Shown here: positions 8,562-18,222 of the stretch, one piece after another
Layout of the letters: each line of letters begins with the position of its first letter
Numbering within the stretch: position 1 is the stretch's first letter
Origin: Lysobacterales bacterium
GTDB lineage: Bacteria > Pseudomonadota > Gammaproteobacteria > Xanthomonadales > SZUA-5
Length of the DNA stretch: 64,000 nt
Assembly: GCA_022844135.1 (NCBI GenBank)
Contig: JALHMG010000027.1
Span: 1-64,000 of the forward strand
Reading direction: 5' to 3'
Translations under genes and position numbers: made by a program
The notes under the pieces: model-generated
Databases searched by the model: none
What the model was told of the DNA's origin: nothing
What the model saw: only the letters and a program-made list of their open reading frames with translations

Positions 8562-11500
8562 TCATTCGAAGCCATTGGCAAACAAGCTGTCGTTGACTTG
8601 ATGGCCCACCGACCGTGTGCTCGGATTGAAGCTCGCGTCGCCTTGGTAGCTGAAAGTGATGTTGCGCATTCCGCTTTGGGTCAACGTCAGTTGGCAACTC
8701 ACTGCCGGCAACGTAATGCTGCAACTCTCGTTGGCGCTGGCCGACACCACGACGGTGCCGGTCGGCGTTCCGGCACCCGGTGCGGTGACCGAGAGATTCA
8801 TGCTGGCGGTCACCGCCTGGCCCGCATTCGATGGCGACGGCGACACGCTCAGCGCTCCAAGTTCGGTATCCGCCTTGATCACCGAATGGACCTCGTTATC
8901 GCAACTGCCATTGAACCCGTTGCCAGCAGCAAAACACGCGGTGAGCAGCGCATCGCCGACGACCACGCCGGTCAACTGGCAACTGCCGACGCCATTGGTC
9001 ACTACGCCGTTGCAGCTCAGTCCACCGGCGCCGGTGTTGACCTGAATGACGCCGTTCGGCGTGCCGCCATTCGCGGCTGTCACCGCAATGCTGACCGTGT
9101 AGGGCTCGCCGACGCGCGAGGGGTTCGGCGCATTGCCGGTTATGTTGGTTGTGGTGTTGATTGCGACCGGATTGATCACGGTATGCGGCTCGGTGTCGTT
9201 GCTGGGTGCGTAACTCGCGTTGCCCGAATAAGTCGCCGTCAGTGTTTTCTGGCCGGCACTGGTCGACGTCAACTGACACGAGGCGGTGCCATTGGTGAGC
9301 GCCAGATTGTTGCAGCTGGCGCCGCTGCCATCGTCGATGCTGACGGTGCCGGTGGGTGTGGCGCCACCGCCGCTGGGCTGCACCAGCACCACGACGGTGT
9401 AGGACTGATTCACCTCAGATGGATCGGGCTGGTCCGAGGTGATCGTGGTGATCGTCGGCGGCAGGTTGACGGTGTGCGCCTCGGTGTCCTGGCTGGTGGC
9501 GAAGGCCTGGCTGTTCGGCTCGTACAGGGCGGTCAGGGTCTTTTGGCCCGGACTGCTCGATGCCATCTGGCAGAAACCGCCACCGGCGCTCAGCACGATG
9601 TTACAACTGGCGCCGCTGCCGTCGCTGACGCCCACGGTGCCGGTGGGCACGGCAAATCCCAGATTGGCCGCAACCGTCACCACCACCGTGTAGTTCTGGC
9701 CCACCAGCGAGGGATCCGGCGCATCGCTGAGGATCGTTGTCGTGGTGCTGGCTGGCACTACCACGTGCGACTCGGTGTCGTTGCTGCTCAGGAAGTTCGG
9801 CCCACCGCTGAAAGTGGCGCTGAGTGTCTTGTTGCCGGCGGTGGTCGAGGTCAGCGCGCAGCTGCCGTTGCCGCCGCTCAGGGAGGCGATCTGGCAGGTC
9901 TGGCCGGTGCCATCCGAGACCGTCACCGTGCCTTGCGGAACCGCAAGATTCCCACTCGGCGTGCGCACCTGAACTTGCACCTCATAAGGCTGCCCAACTT
10001 CGCTGGGATCGGGTTGGTCGCTGGTAATGCTGAGCAGCGTGGTCACCGGATTGATCTGGTGCGGCTCGGTATCGGAACTCGGCAAATGGAACAGCGAGCC
10101 GGGATAGCTGGCGGTGAGTGTCTTGTTGCCGAGGCTGTTCGACAACATCTGGCAACTGCCGCTGCCGCTCAACGTAATAACGCATTGAACGCCGCTGCCG
10201 TCGCTGATGGTGATCTCGCCGCTCGGCGTGCCGCTGGGACTCGTGGTCTGGGCCGTCACCTGATACGGCTGGCCGAAGACCGAAGGATCCGGTGTATCGG
10301 CGGTGATGGTGGTGGTGCTGGCGCTGGGTTCCAGGAAGCACAGGCTCGCTTCGCTGGTATCGCCGTTGGAGACGCGCGTCGCCACCGCCGACAGCACGCC
10401 ACCGGTGGCCGATCCCGGCACCGACAGATTGAAGCCCGCCACGCCGACGAGGTTGGTCACGAACTGGGTGCCGACCAGGTTCAGCAGATTCGCCCGCCCA
10501 TTCGGGCAGTCCGGCGAACGATAGATGTCGATGATGTACTGGCCGTTCTGGGTGGCGAGCGAGCCCGACACCTGACGCGTGCCATCAGGATTGATCGTGG
10601 ACGAATTGATGACCGGCTTGTTCTGGCCGTTGTTGGGCCCGCCGTCGGCGTCGCCTGGGTCGTTGTCGAGCGGGCCGAGATCGCCAAGTTCGATGTTCTG
10701 GGCCAGCGTGTTGGTCAGTCCGTTGGCGAAGATCCGGTTGGGCCGAATGGCAACGCCCACACCGGCGCTGGTCGTCAGGTGCACACCCGGCCCTTCGCTG
10801 TTGGTGATGGTATTGGACGCGGCGCTGTTGAGAATGCCGCCGATCTGGTGATTGCCCGAACCGCCAGTGATGACGATGCCGCTGGCATTGCGGAAGGCCG
10901 GCGTAGGCACGCCGCTGGCGGCGGTGCCGAAACGATTGCGCGCGATCTCGTAGCCGGTGGCAGTGGCGCCGGTGATCGACAGCCCCGCCGAGTTCTGTGA
11001 TGCGGCAATCACGTTGTCGAGGATGCGCACATCCGGGCTGGCGCTGGCGAAGATGCCGTTGCCGGTGATCGGCGAGGCGGCCAGGCCGCTGGCCGCGACG
11101 CCGATGTAGTTGTTCTGGATCGTGTGACCGCTGCTGGTACTGTCGAACAACACCAGGCCGGTGGTCGACTGGCCACCAAAGCTGTTGCGGTGTTCTGGTT
11201 CGGGCCCACCCACGGTCACATCTTGCGCATTGTCTTCAATGCGCAGACCGAAGCTGAAGGTCCCGAGATTGGCGTGCACGCCGGGACCGGCACCGCCGAA
11301 GGCATTGCCCTGCACGATGTGATCGCTGCCGCCGCGCAGGCGCACGGCGCTCGTGGCACTGCCGGCGATCGCATTGAAGGCGATGCCGCGCAGCGTCAGG
11401 CTGGCGCCGGCCGGTGCATTCGCCGGCACTTGCAGATAGTGACTCATGGTCGAGCCGAAGGCGTGGCTCATCGCCACGCAGATGACCGCGTCGCTGCCCA

Positions 11501-12785
11501 AGGTTTGCGTGTTGGGCGCTGCGCCCGGCTGGCTGTAGCCATCGATCTCCAGCGTGTCGACGATGTCCGGCAAGGGCGTCAGCAACTGCACCAGCGGCAG
11601 GTTGGCCAGCACGTTGCAGCTGCCGGTGATGTCGAACACGATCTTCTGCGGGCCCGGCGTGGCATTGGCCGAGGTGATCGCCGCGCGCAAGGAGCCGGCG
11701 CCGCTGTCGTTCTCGTTGGTGACGGTGAGCACCGGCAGATCGTTGATAGAGGATTCGTAGGCGCCCATGTCATAACGCGTGCCAATGAGGCGGCTGCCAA
11801 CCGGGCCATCCAAATCCTGCGCTGGCGCCGAGAAATTGAGCTGGCTTGCTTCGATACTGTTGAGCCCGGCGTTGATCGCAGCCGAGACCGGCGCGGTTTC
11901 GCGCAAACGGAAGTCGCCGCCACCCACGAATCCCGGCGTCGGGCTGATGATATTGCCGGTCGAGCCGCCAGCGGGGAGCAAACCCTGCGGGAGCGCCGGA
12001 TACAGGTTCTCGCGGAACAACCAGGGCTTGGCATTGGAGAGATTGGGCACGGTGATGGCCGTCGCACAGCCGCTGGTGGCCACGATGTTCTGCGCGAACA
12101 AAGGACTGTTGCGTTCGCTGAAGAGACTGAGTGCCGGAATGCTGCCGTTGCAGGCCAGCGAAAAGGTGTTGAAGGCGACTTCCGGACGAGCGTCGGCGTT
12201 TTCGTAGGCCAGATCCACCGTCGCGTCGACACCCGCGTTGCCCAGCAGGCCCGCCATCAAGTTATTGGAAACGTTGTAAATCTGGGCGTCGTTGGCGACG
12301 ATGATTACGTTCAGCCCGGTGAGGAACTCGTTGTAGCGGACGCGCACGAAATCCGTGTCCGGGCAGGACTGACCGAAGGGGCAGATGCTCTCGAAGAGGA
12401 AGAACTGTCGAAAGTTCTGGAAGCGGATGCCTTCGATGCGGAAACTGCGCTGATTGCCGGTGAAGCTGAAGTCGGTGCCATTGCTCTGGGCGCCGCCGGC
12501 GTTCAACACGGTCGCGGCGGAATTGATCGTGCGTGCGGTGCATCCGCTATTCCAGCCGCCAGTCAGCGAGAACTCCTTGTCCTCGCCGCTGTTGAAGCTC
12601 AGGCTGGCCGAGAACGAATAGGAACCGGGTCGCACCCGGATGTCCTGCACCGTGCCGTTGGCATCGCTGTTGGCGCTGGCGAAGGCCGACTGGATTTCGG
12701 CGGCGGTGTCGACGCAATAGACGGCCGACTCGGCAGCCATCGAATAACAACTGATCGCGAATGCGACCGATAACAAGCGGTACAT
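8562..12785 (-). CDS. Secreted beta-helix / Ig-like repeat protein with FANGFE C-terminus
   Basis: A large exported protein of 1407 residues. I chose the ATG at 12785 rather than one 51 bases upstream because it starts a clean signal peptide (MYRLLSVAFAISCYS, cleavage near residue 22) and has GGAGAGG five bases before it. The N-terminal half looks like a right-handed parallel beta-helix (repeats such as LRIEDNAQDVTVGG and SGHTIQNNYIGVA). The second half carries about six Ig-like repeats of roughly 90 residues, each opening with a block like SDQPDPSEVGQPY, as in bacterial Ig-like group 3 domains. The last residues are DSLFANGFE, a short C-terminal tail I recall from many secreted Xanthomonadales proteins. 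Likely a surface or extracellular protein; ligand or substrate unknown. There is no LPXTG or autotransporter barrel. Confidence 0.85.
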   Translation of the reverse strand: MYRLLSVAFAISCYSMAAESAVYCVDTAAEIQSAFASANSDANGTVQDIRVRPGSYSFSASLSFNSGEDKEFSLTGGWNSGCTARTINSAATVLNAGGAQSNGTDFSFTGNQRSFRIEGIRFQNFRQFFLFESICPFGQSCPDTDFVRVRYNEFLTGLNVIIVANDAQIYNVSNNLMAGLLGNAGVDATVDLAYENADARPEVAFNTFSLACNGSIPALSLFSERNSPLFAQNIVATSGCATAITVPNLSNAKPWLFRENLYPALPQGLLPAGGSTGNIISPTPGFVGGGDFRLRETAPVSAAINAGLNSIEASQLNFSAPAQDLDGPVGSRLIGTRYDMGAYESSINDLPVLTVTNENDSGAGSLRAAITSANATPGPQKIVFDITGSCNVLANLPLVQLLTPLPDIVDTLEIDGYSQPGAAPNTQTLGSDAVICVAMSHAFGSTMSHYLQVPANAPAGASLTLRGIAFNAIAGSATSAVRLRGGSDHIVQGNAFGGAGPGVHANLGTFSFGLRIEDNAQDVTVGGPEPEHRNSFGGQSTTGLVLFDSTSSGHTIQNNYIGVAASGLAASPITGNGIFASASPDVRILDNVIAASQNSAGLSITGATATGYEIARNRFGTAASGVPTPAFRNASGIVITGGSGNHQIGGILNSAASNTITNSEGPGVHLTTSAGVGVAIRPNRIFANGLTNTLAQNIELGDLGPLDNDPGDADGGPNNGQNKPVINSSTINPDGTRQVSGSLATQNGQYIIDIYRSPDCPNGRANLLNLVGTQFVTNLVGVAGFNLSVPGSATGGVLSAVATRVSNGDTSEASLCFLEPSASTTTITADTPDPSVFGQPYQVTAQTTSPSGTPSGEITISDGSGVQCVITLSGSGSCQMLSNSLGNKTLTASYPGSLFHLPSSDTEPHQINPVTTLLSITSDQPDPSEVGQPYEVQVQVRTPSGNLAVPQGTVTVSDGTGQTCQIASLSGGNGSCALTSTTAGNKTLSATFSGGPNFLSSNDTESHVVVPASTTTTILSDAPDPSLVGQNYTVVVTVAANLGFAVPTGTVGVSDGSGASCNIVLSAGGGFCQMASSSPGQKTLTALYEPNSQAFATSQDTEAHTVNLPPTITTITSDQPDPSEVNQSYTVVVLVQPSGGGATPTGTVSIDDGSGASCNNLALTNGTASCQLTSTSAGQKTLTATYSGNASYAPSNDTEPHTVINPVAINTTTNITGNAPNPSRVGEPYTVSIAVTAANGGTPNGVIQVNTGAGGLSCNGVVTNGVGSCQLTGVVVGDALLTACFAAGNGFNGSCDNEVHSVIKADTELGALSVSPSPSNAGQAVTASMNLSVTAPGAGTPTGTVVVSASANESCSITLPAVSCQLTLTQSGMRNITFSYQGDASFNPSTRSVGHQVNDSLFANGFE

Positions 12786-12976
12786 GAGGCCTCTCCAGCT
12801 GAACATCACTGGAGAGCAAAACGTCGCGGATGGCAAATGCGCACAAGGCCTGCATCGAAGGTTCCGAGAGCGGCCGCCGACGCAGCCGTTGCGCTACGAT
12901 CGTCATCTCACCATCGATGCTGCGGACGCCGAGGATTCGCGACCGCACCTCCGCCTCGGTATCCGCCCTGCCCCAC

Positions 12977-12996
12977 GCCGCGCTTTGCGGCGCGGC
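12977..12996 (-). terminator. Stem-loop just after the universal stress protein gene
   Basis: A GCCGCGC / GCGCGGC inverted repeat with a 6-base loop ends directly at the stop codon of the universal stress protein gene on the minus strand. It has no T-run, so termination is plausible but not secure. Confidence 0.3.
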
Positions 12997-13866
12997 CTAA
13001 ACCACCAGCACGTCGCAGGGCGCGTTGTAGGCGAGGAAGCGCGGGACGCTGCCGAGTATCGCTTCGCCCATTCGCGAGCCGCTATGGCGCCCCACGACGA
13101 TCAGGTCGGCGTCGATCTCGCGCGCGAGGTCCGGCAACGCGGGATTCGGATCGCCGTGTACCACGCGAGCCGATGGCAGCAAGTCCGATCGTCCTGCCCA
13201 TTCCAGGCAGACCGCCATGGCCCGCTGCGCGGCGACGGCGGCGGCGTCGATGTGCCTTTGGAGCTCCGCCTCGTCACTACCCTGCATGCGCATGCGCGCC
13301 TCCATCGGCGCGACGAATGCGTGCGCCACGGTCAGCGAAACCTGCGACCCCATGCCTGTGGCCGCATCCAACAACGCCGGCGAACGCGGCCCGAAGTCGA
13401 CTGCCGCCAAGGCTCTTCGATAAGCTTCCGCCAAAGCGTAGCGCACGACCAACACCGGGCATGGCGCACTCGCGAGTATCCGCGCTGCGGTACCGCCCAG
13501 GAAAAACTGCTGCACAAGTCCGCGTGCGTGCGCGCCGATGACCATCAAATCTGGGCGCACACGTTCTACGACCTCGCCGACCATGCGATGCGCCGAACCA
13601 TGCATCAGGTGCGTGGCGCAATTTACGCCCAGCTCGGCTGCATCGCTGCGCAATCGCTGCAATCGATGCTCGGCGTCTTGTTGCAGGCGCGCCGGCCAGT
13701 CGCCACCGGCGAATGCCGCATCCAACTGCAGCAGCACCGGAAATGCATGCACGATATCGAGGCCGGCGCCGTGCAGCGCGGCAAGCTCCGTGGCGCGCCG
13801 GACCGCCGCGCTGGCAAGCTCGGAGAAATCAGTAGCCACCACAATTCGCTGGATTTTGATCGACAT
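12997..13866 (-). CDS. Universal stress protein, two tandem UspA domains
   Basis: A 289-residue cytoplasmic protein made of two UspA-type domains. The first begins IQRIVVATDFSELASAA and ends with an ATP-loop-like stretch (VIGAHARGLVQQFFLGG, about residues 105-121). The second starts near residue 148 (RALAAVDFGPRSPALLDAA) and ends with VVGRHSGSRMGEAILGSVP. This tandem form is known to bind ATP and help survival under stress. A strong GGAGG precedes the ATG. It starts 33 bases after the LysR regulator on the same strand, so co-transcription is possible. Confidence 0.9.
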   Translation of the reverse strand: MSIKIQRIVVATDFSELASAAVRRATELAALHGAGLDIVHAFPVLLQLDAAFAGGDWPARLQQDAEHRLQRLRSDAAELGVNCATHLMHGSAHRMVGEVVERVRPDLMVIGAHARGLVQQFFLGGTAARILASAPCPVLVVRYALAEAYRRALAAVDFGPRSPALLDAATGMGSQVSLTVAHAFVAPMEARMRMQGSDEAELQRHIDAAAVAAQRAMAVCLEWAGRSDLLPSARVVHGDPNPALPDLAREIDADLIVVGRHSGSRMGEAILGSVPRFLAYNAPCDVLVV

Positions 13867-13899
13867 CTGGCCCTCCGGAACTTGGCAAGTAGCCGCATT

Positions 13900-14784
13900 C
13901 TATGTCGCCGCCATCGCTTCGACCGCCAGGTCGATGAATGTACGTACTTTGGGCGTCAGAAAGCGGGCGCTGGCGAAAACCGCGTGGACCGGTATCGACG
14001 GCGGCGACCAGTCCGGCAAGACCGGCGCCAAAGTACCATCGGCGACAGACTGGCATGCCACTATCAACGGCAACTGTGCGATACCGAGTCCATGCACTGC
14101 AGCATCTCTGATGGCGAATATGTTGTTCGCTTTGAGCCGCGGTCGCAGCTCTACCCGCGCGATCTCGCTGCCGCGCTGCAGGGTCCAGGTCGCCTGATGG
14201 CTGCCGCCTGCGAACGCGAGCACCGCACTCGCCGCGAGATCGCGCGGTTGTGTTGGGTGACCATTGCGCGCCAGGAACTGGGGCGACGCAAACAGCCCAT
14301 AGCGCAGTTCGCCCAAACGGCGCGCCGCCAACGACGAATCGGCCAAGGGTCCGACGCGGATCGCAAGATCGAATCCCTCATGGACAATGTCGACCAGTCG
14401 CCCCGCGAAATCGGCATCGACCCGCGTCTGCGGAAATCGCGCCAGGTAGCGATTGATCCAGCCACTGACTGCGATCATCCCGAACTCAACGCCGCAGGTC
14501 AGCTTGAGCGTTCCGCGGGGCTCGCCATGCGCGTTCTGAACGATGCGCTGGGCGTCGTCGACGGCGGCGAGTATGGCCACAGCGCGTTCGTAGAACTCGC
14601 GACCGAGTTCGGTGAGGGACAACGATCGAGTGCTGCGTTCGAGCAGCCGAGCCCCGAGTTCTCGCTCCAGTTGACTGATCACGCGCGAAACATGGGTCTT
14701 CTGGCTATCGAGCGCGGCGGCGGCACGGGTGAAGCTGCCGGTTTGGACCACTTTGACCAGAGCTTGCAGCGCAGCGAGATTCAT
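13900..14784 (-). CDS. LysR family transcriptional regulator
   Basis: A 294-residue DNA-binding regulator. I prefer the ATG at 14784 (MNLAALQALVKVVQTGSFT), the usual LysR N-terminus, over one six codons upstream. The winged helix occupies residues 1-60 (AAAALDSQKTHVSRVISQLE recognition region), followed by a LysR substrate-binding domain. It is divergent from the DJ-1-type gene across a 94-bp gap, the classic layout for a LysR protein controlling its neighbour. It therefore probably regulates the DJ-1, NADP-oxidoreductase and perhaps GMC oxidoreductase genes. The inducer is unknown. Confidence 0.9.
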   Translation of the reverse strand: MNLAALQALVKVVQTGSFTRAAAALDSQKTHVSRVISQLERELGARLLERSTRSLSLTELGREFYERAVAILAAVDDAQRIVQNAHGEPRGTLKLTCGVEFGMIAVSGWINRYLARFPQTRVDADFAGRLVDIVHEGFDLAIRVGPLADSSLAARRLGELRYGLFASPQFLARNGHPTQPRDLAASAVLAFAGGSHQATWTLQRGSEIARVELRPRLKANNIFAIRDAAVHGLGIAQLPLIVACQSVADGTLAPVLPDWSPPSIPVHAVFASARFLTPKVRTFIDLAVEAMAAT

Positions 14785-14878
14785 TGTTAGCAGAATCGGC
14801 AACAGAGAGTCTCATTCAAGTCTATTTATGCCGAGTTTCGCAAGGCCCAGACTGGCGATGACCGCTTCGGAGAATCGT

Positions 14879-15649
14879 ATGAGCCTTAAAGATCCCAACG
14901 TCCGCAATTCCCATCGCAGGAAGCGCATCGCACTGGTCATCGCCAATCCTGCCATATCGAGCACAACCGGCTGGCCAGTCGGCTTTTGGTGGAGCGAACT
15001 GACTCACCCATACCATGTGTTCACTGATGTGGGTTATGAAGTTGTACTCTTCAGTCCTGCCGGCGGCCCGTGCGTTGCCGACACCATGAGCGATCCGGGC
15101 GACGCCAGCGGATACAGCCGATCAGATTTGATCAGTCAAGGTTTCATCCACACGCCTGAACTGCGAACGTTGATCGATTCCACCGCCATAGTGTCCGATA
15201 TCGATCCAGCCGCCTTTGATGCCATCTTGGTTGCCGGCGGCCAGGCTCCGATGTTCAACTTCGAGGCAGCGAACGATCTGCATAGCAAGTTCGCTGAGTT
15301 CTATGAAACGGGCAAAGTTGCGGCCGCATTGTGCCATGGCGTTGCCGTTTTGGCGTTCGCCAAAACCCGCGATGGTGAGTTCCTGGCCAAAGGCAAAACC
15401 GTCACCGGATTTGCCAATTGCGAAGAGGACTTCGCCGACAACGCGGTCTGGGACTTCGGTCTGTTGGCCCGAGATCGGCACTTGATGCCATGGCGCATCG
15501 AAGACCGCCTGAAAGCGATCGGCGCCAATTACGTTCAGGCCGGTCTCTGGCGCGCGTTTGCCGTGCGCGACGGAAATCTGATCACCGGCCAGCAGAACTT
15601 TTCGGGCGAGGCCACGGCGCGGCTGGTGGTCGAGGCGCTGGGGCGCTGA
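14879..15649 (+). CDS. DJ-1/PfpI (Hsp31-like) type 1 glutamine amidotransferase domain protein
   Basis: A 256-residue protein of the DJ-1/ThiJ/PfpI superfamily. The nucleophile elbow AALCHGVAVL contains the expected Cys-Gly/His arrangement. The N-terminal GFWWSELTHPYHVF and the FSPAGG stretch are typical of Hsp31-like members, which act as glyoxalase III, deglycase-like or chaperone proteins. I start at the ATG with GGAG six bases upstream; earlier in-frame ATGs overlap the LysR gene. It heads a probable operon with the NADP-binding protein 109 bp downstream. The exact activity cannot be assigned from the sequence. Confidence 0.85.
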   Translation: MSLKDPNVRNSHRRKRIALVIANPAISSTTGWPVGFWWSELTHPYHVFTDVGYEVVLFSPAGGPCVADTMSDPGDASGYSRSDLISQGFIHTPELRTLIDSTAIVSDIDPAAFDAILVAGGQAPMFNFEAANDLHSKFAEFYETGKVAAALCHGVAVLAFAKTRDGEFLAKGKTVTGFANCEEDFADNAVWDFGLLARDRHLMPWRIEDRLKAIGANYVQAGLWRAFAVRDGNLITGQQNFSGEATARLVVEALGR

Positions 15650-15758
15650 GGAATTTCGGTTGGCGCAGGCCAGGCAGCCGTCGCCGGCATCCGGACACGA
15701 GGCCAACCGCCTCTGCGCAGAGCTTCGATTGGCGATATCAACAGATACGGAGGAAAGG

Positions 15759-16385
15759 ATGGGCATCTCGATCATCGGCGCTGGCAATGTCGGAATTGCA
15801 TTAGGCAGCGCGTTTGTAACGTGCGGGGAAGTCGTGACCTTTGGTGTAACGAACCACGAAAAGTACCGCGAGGCTGTGGCTGCGCTTGGGCACGCCGTAT
15901 CACTGGCGACAATCGACGCGGCCATCGCCGCCAACGACATCGTCATTCTCGCCGTGCCGTACGACGCGCTGCCGGGGCTCGCTCAACGCGTGGCCGATTG
16001 GCAGGGCAAAATTCTCGTCGATGCGACCAATCCACTGGCCCCCGGCTTGAACGGCCTGGCGCTCGGAACGACCACCTCGGGCGCTGAAGAACTGGCAAGG
16101 CTCGCCAAGGGTGCGCGCGTGGTGAAGGCCTTCAACACCACGGGCGCAGAGAATCTGGGCGACAGCGCCTATGCGGGCGGCAAAGCGTTCATGCCGGTGT
16201 GCGGCGACGACGCCGACGCACGTCGGCGCGTGATTGCGCTGGCCGAAGGGCTCGGATTCGACGCCATCGATTTTGGCGCACTGAACGCAGCTCGCTATCT
16301 GGAACCGTTCGCCATGGCTTGGATCCACCTCGCCTTCAAACAGGGCTTTGGGCGCAACTTCGCCTTCAGCGTGCTGCGCCGATAA
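15759..16385 (+). CDS. NADPH-dependent F420 reductase-like oxidoreductase
   Basis: A 208-residue Rossmann-fold protein. It begins MGISIIGAGNVGIALGSAF, a GxGxxG dinucleotide site at the very N-terminus, and continues with VILAVPYDALPGL, LVDATNPL and VVKAFNTTGAENL, the signature run of the F420_oxidored/NADP-reductase family. Many bacterial members have no F420 and use NADP with an unknown partner. The ATG follows a strong GGAGG. It sits between the DJ-1 gene and the GMC oxidoreductase and is probably co-transcribed with the former. Confidence 0.88.
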   Translation: MGISIIGAGNVGIALGSAFVTCGEVVTFGVTNHEKYREAVAALGHAVSLATIDAAIAANDIVILAVPYDALPGLAQRVADWQGKILVDATNPLAPGLNGLALGTTTSGAEELARLAKGARVVKAFNTTGAENLGDSAYAGGKAFMPVCGDDADARRRVIALAEGLGFDAIDFGALNAARYLEPFAMAWIHLAFKQGFGRNFAFSVLRR

Positions 16386-16499
16386 AGCGTCCTTCAGGAT
16401 GTGAAGACTAGTCGTTGGTTGCCCAACCATCGCATAAAGCAATTGCTCTAGCGCCCCCGCCAACAATCGCGCGCAGCTCAGAACAGGGATCGATGCCGC

Positions 16500-18092
16500 G
16501 TGCAATACGACTACATTATCGTGGGTGCCGGATCAGCCGGTTGCGTGTTGGCAGATCGCCTGAGCGCCAGCGGCCAACACCGCGTGCTGTTGTTGGAGGC
16601 GGGTGGCAGCGACTGGCATCCATTCATCCACATGCCCGCCGGATTAGCCAAGCTCGTCAGCAACCAGTCGATCAACTGGAACTACAACACTGAGCCCGAG
16701 CCGAATCTCAACAACCGGCGCCTGTATTGGCCGCGCGGCAAGGTGCTGGGCGGATCGAGCTCGATCAATGCGATGTGTTACATCCGCGGCCAGCGCGCCG
16801 ATTACGACGCCTGGGCGGCAGCGGGCAATCCGGGCTGGAGCTTCGCCGAAGTCTTGCCGTTGTTTCGTCGCTCCGAAGCCAATACACGCGGCACCGACGC
16901 GCTCCATGGCGACGCCGGGCCGTTGTCGGTGGACGATCTCAAACATACCAATCCGCTGAGCCACGCCTTCGTCGACGCCGCGCAACAGGCGGGCTACCCG
17001 CGAAACGAGGATTTCAACGGCGCCGAGCAGGCGGGTTTTGGTTTTTATCAGGTGACGCAGCGCAACGGGCAACGTTGGAGCACCGCCGCCGGGTACTTAA
17101 AGCGCGCGAAGGAACGCGCCAATTTCACGCTCATGACCGGCGCGCAGGTACTGCGCATCCGCTTCGACCATGATCGTGCGGTCGGGCTCGACGTGCGCAT
17201 CGGCAAACACATCGAACGCTTCGAAACCAGCGGCGAAATCCTGCTCTCGGGCGGCGCAATCAACTCGCCGCAGTTGCTGATGCTGTCGGGCATCGGGCCT
17301 GCCGACCATCTGCGACACCATGGCATCGGCGTACGCATGGATTTGCCCGGCGTCGGCGCAAACTTGCATGATCACCTGGACATCTGCGTGTTGCAGCGTT
17401 GCACGCAGAAAATCACTTACGATCATCCGAACGACGCTGCGGTGGCGCTGAAGTATTTATTCACCCGCAGCGGCCTGGGCACGTCGAATGTCGCCGAGGC
17501 CGGCGGATTCGCAGTCTCACGCCATGCCAGCGACGGCCGACCCGATCTGCAATTCCATTTTGTGCCGGCGATGCTCGACGATCACGGCCGCAACCGCCTG
17601 CCGGGCTACGGCTTCACCATGCACGGCTGCGCGCTGCGGCCCAAGAGCCGCGGCCATCTGGAACTCGCATCCAGCGATCCGCTCGCCAAGCCGCGCATTT
17701 ATGCCAATTATTTGAGCGAGCCTGAGGATCTGAAGCTGCTGGTCGAATGCGTGAGAATCAGCCGCGATATTTTTGCGCAGCCAGCGCTGGTGCCATTCGC
17801 CGGCGATGAGTACCTGCCGGGCAAGGACGTCAACAGCACGCCAGAAATCGAATCCTTCATCCGCCGCAAAGCCGAGACCATCTACCACCCGGTCGGAACC
17901 TGCAAAATGGGCCAGGACGCAAGCGCCGTTGTCGACGCGCAACTTCGCGTTCGCGGCATCGACGGCTTGCGCGTCATCGACGCCTCCATCATGCCGACGC
18001 TGGTCAGCGGCAACACCAATGCGCCAACAGTAATGATTGCCGAGAAAGCCAGCGACCTGATTTTGAATCAGTACTTGCGCGCAGCGGCCTGA
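16500..18092 (+). CDS. GMC family FAD-dependent oxidoreductase (choline dehydrogenase-like)
   Basis: A 530-residue flavoprotein dehydrogenase. It starts with GTG and the FAD-binding MQYDYIIVGAGSAGCVLADR, has the GMC signature WPRGKVLGGSSSINAM (about residues 78-93) and the second signature GGAINSPQLLMLSGIGP. It ends with the active-site region YHPVGTCKMG and VIDASIMPTLVSGNTNAPT. The family oxidises alcohols such as choline, long-chain alcohols or PEG. The nearest relatives are BetA/AlkJ-like, but no betaine genes adjoin, so the substrate is open. Confidence 0.92.
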   Translation: MQYDYIIVGAGSAGCVLADRLSASGQHRVLLLEAGGSDWHPFIHMPAGLAKLVSNQSINWNYNTEPEPNLNNRRLYWPRGKVLGGSSSINAMCYIRGQRADYDAWAAAGNPGWSFAEVLPLFRRSEANTRGTDALHGDAGPLSVDDLKHTNPLSHAFVDAAQQAGYPRNEDFNGAEQAGFGFYQVTQRNGQRWSTAAGYLKRAKERANFTLMTGAQVLRIRFDHDRAVGLDVRIGKHIERFETSGEILLSGGAINSPQLLMLSGIGPADHLRHHGIGVRMDLPGVGANLHDHLDICVLQRCTQKITYDHPNDAAVALKYLFTRSGLGTSNVAEAGGFAVSRHASDGRPDLQFHFVPAMLDDHGRNRLPGYGFTMHGCALRPKSRGHLELASSDPLAKPRIYANYLSEPEDLKLLVECVRISRDIFAQPALVPFAGDEYLPGKDVNSTPEIESFIRRKAETIYHPVGTCKMGQDASAVVDAQLRVRGIDGLRVIDASIMPTLVSGNTNAPTVMIAEKASDLILNQYLRAAA

Positions 18093-18147
18093 GGCCCCTG
18101 GGCGCGGGTGTGCGCGGAAGTTGAAGCAGCCATCATCGCAGCCTCTG

Positions 18148-18222
18148 GCAGGCTGTTGAGAAAAAGCCTGCTAGCGCGAACCGTGAATGGTTCGCACTGT
18201 GGTCAAGCACCGCGCTTGATCA
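18148..18222. repeat. Array of three short inverted repeats
   Basis: Three hairpins follow one another in the 225-bp gap after the GMC oxidoreductase: GCAGGCT/AGCCTGC (18148-18171), GCGAACC/GGTTCGC (18176-18195) and an imperfect TGGTCAAGC/GCTTGATCA pair (about 18202-18222). They could terminate the operon. An outer CTGTTGAG (18153-18160) also matches CTCAACAG at 18298-18305, which could be the edges of a small mobile remnant. Confidence 0.4.

Noticed and set aside
8526..11000. Plus-strand frame of 824 codons over the Ig repeats
   Set aside because: Its apparent repeats mirror the Ig repeats of the real minus-strand gene.
11124..12773. Long plus-strand frame of 549 codons opposite the Ig-repeat protein
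   Set aside because: Same reasoning: antisense to a clear gene with signal peptide and repeats; the translation is compositionally biased.
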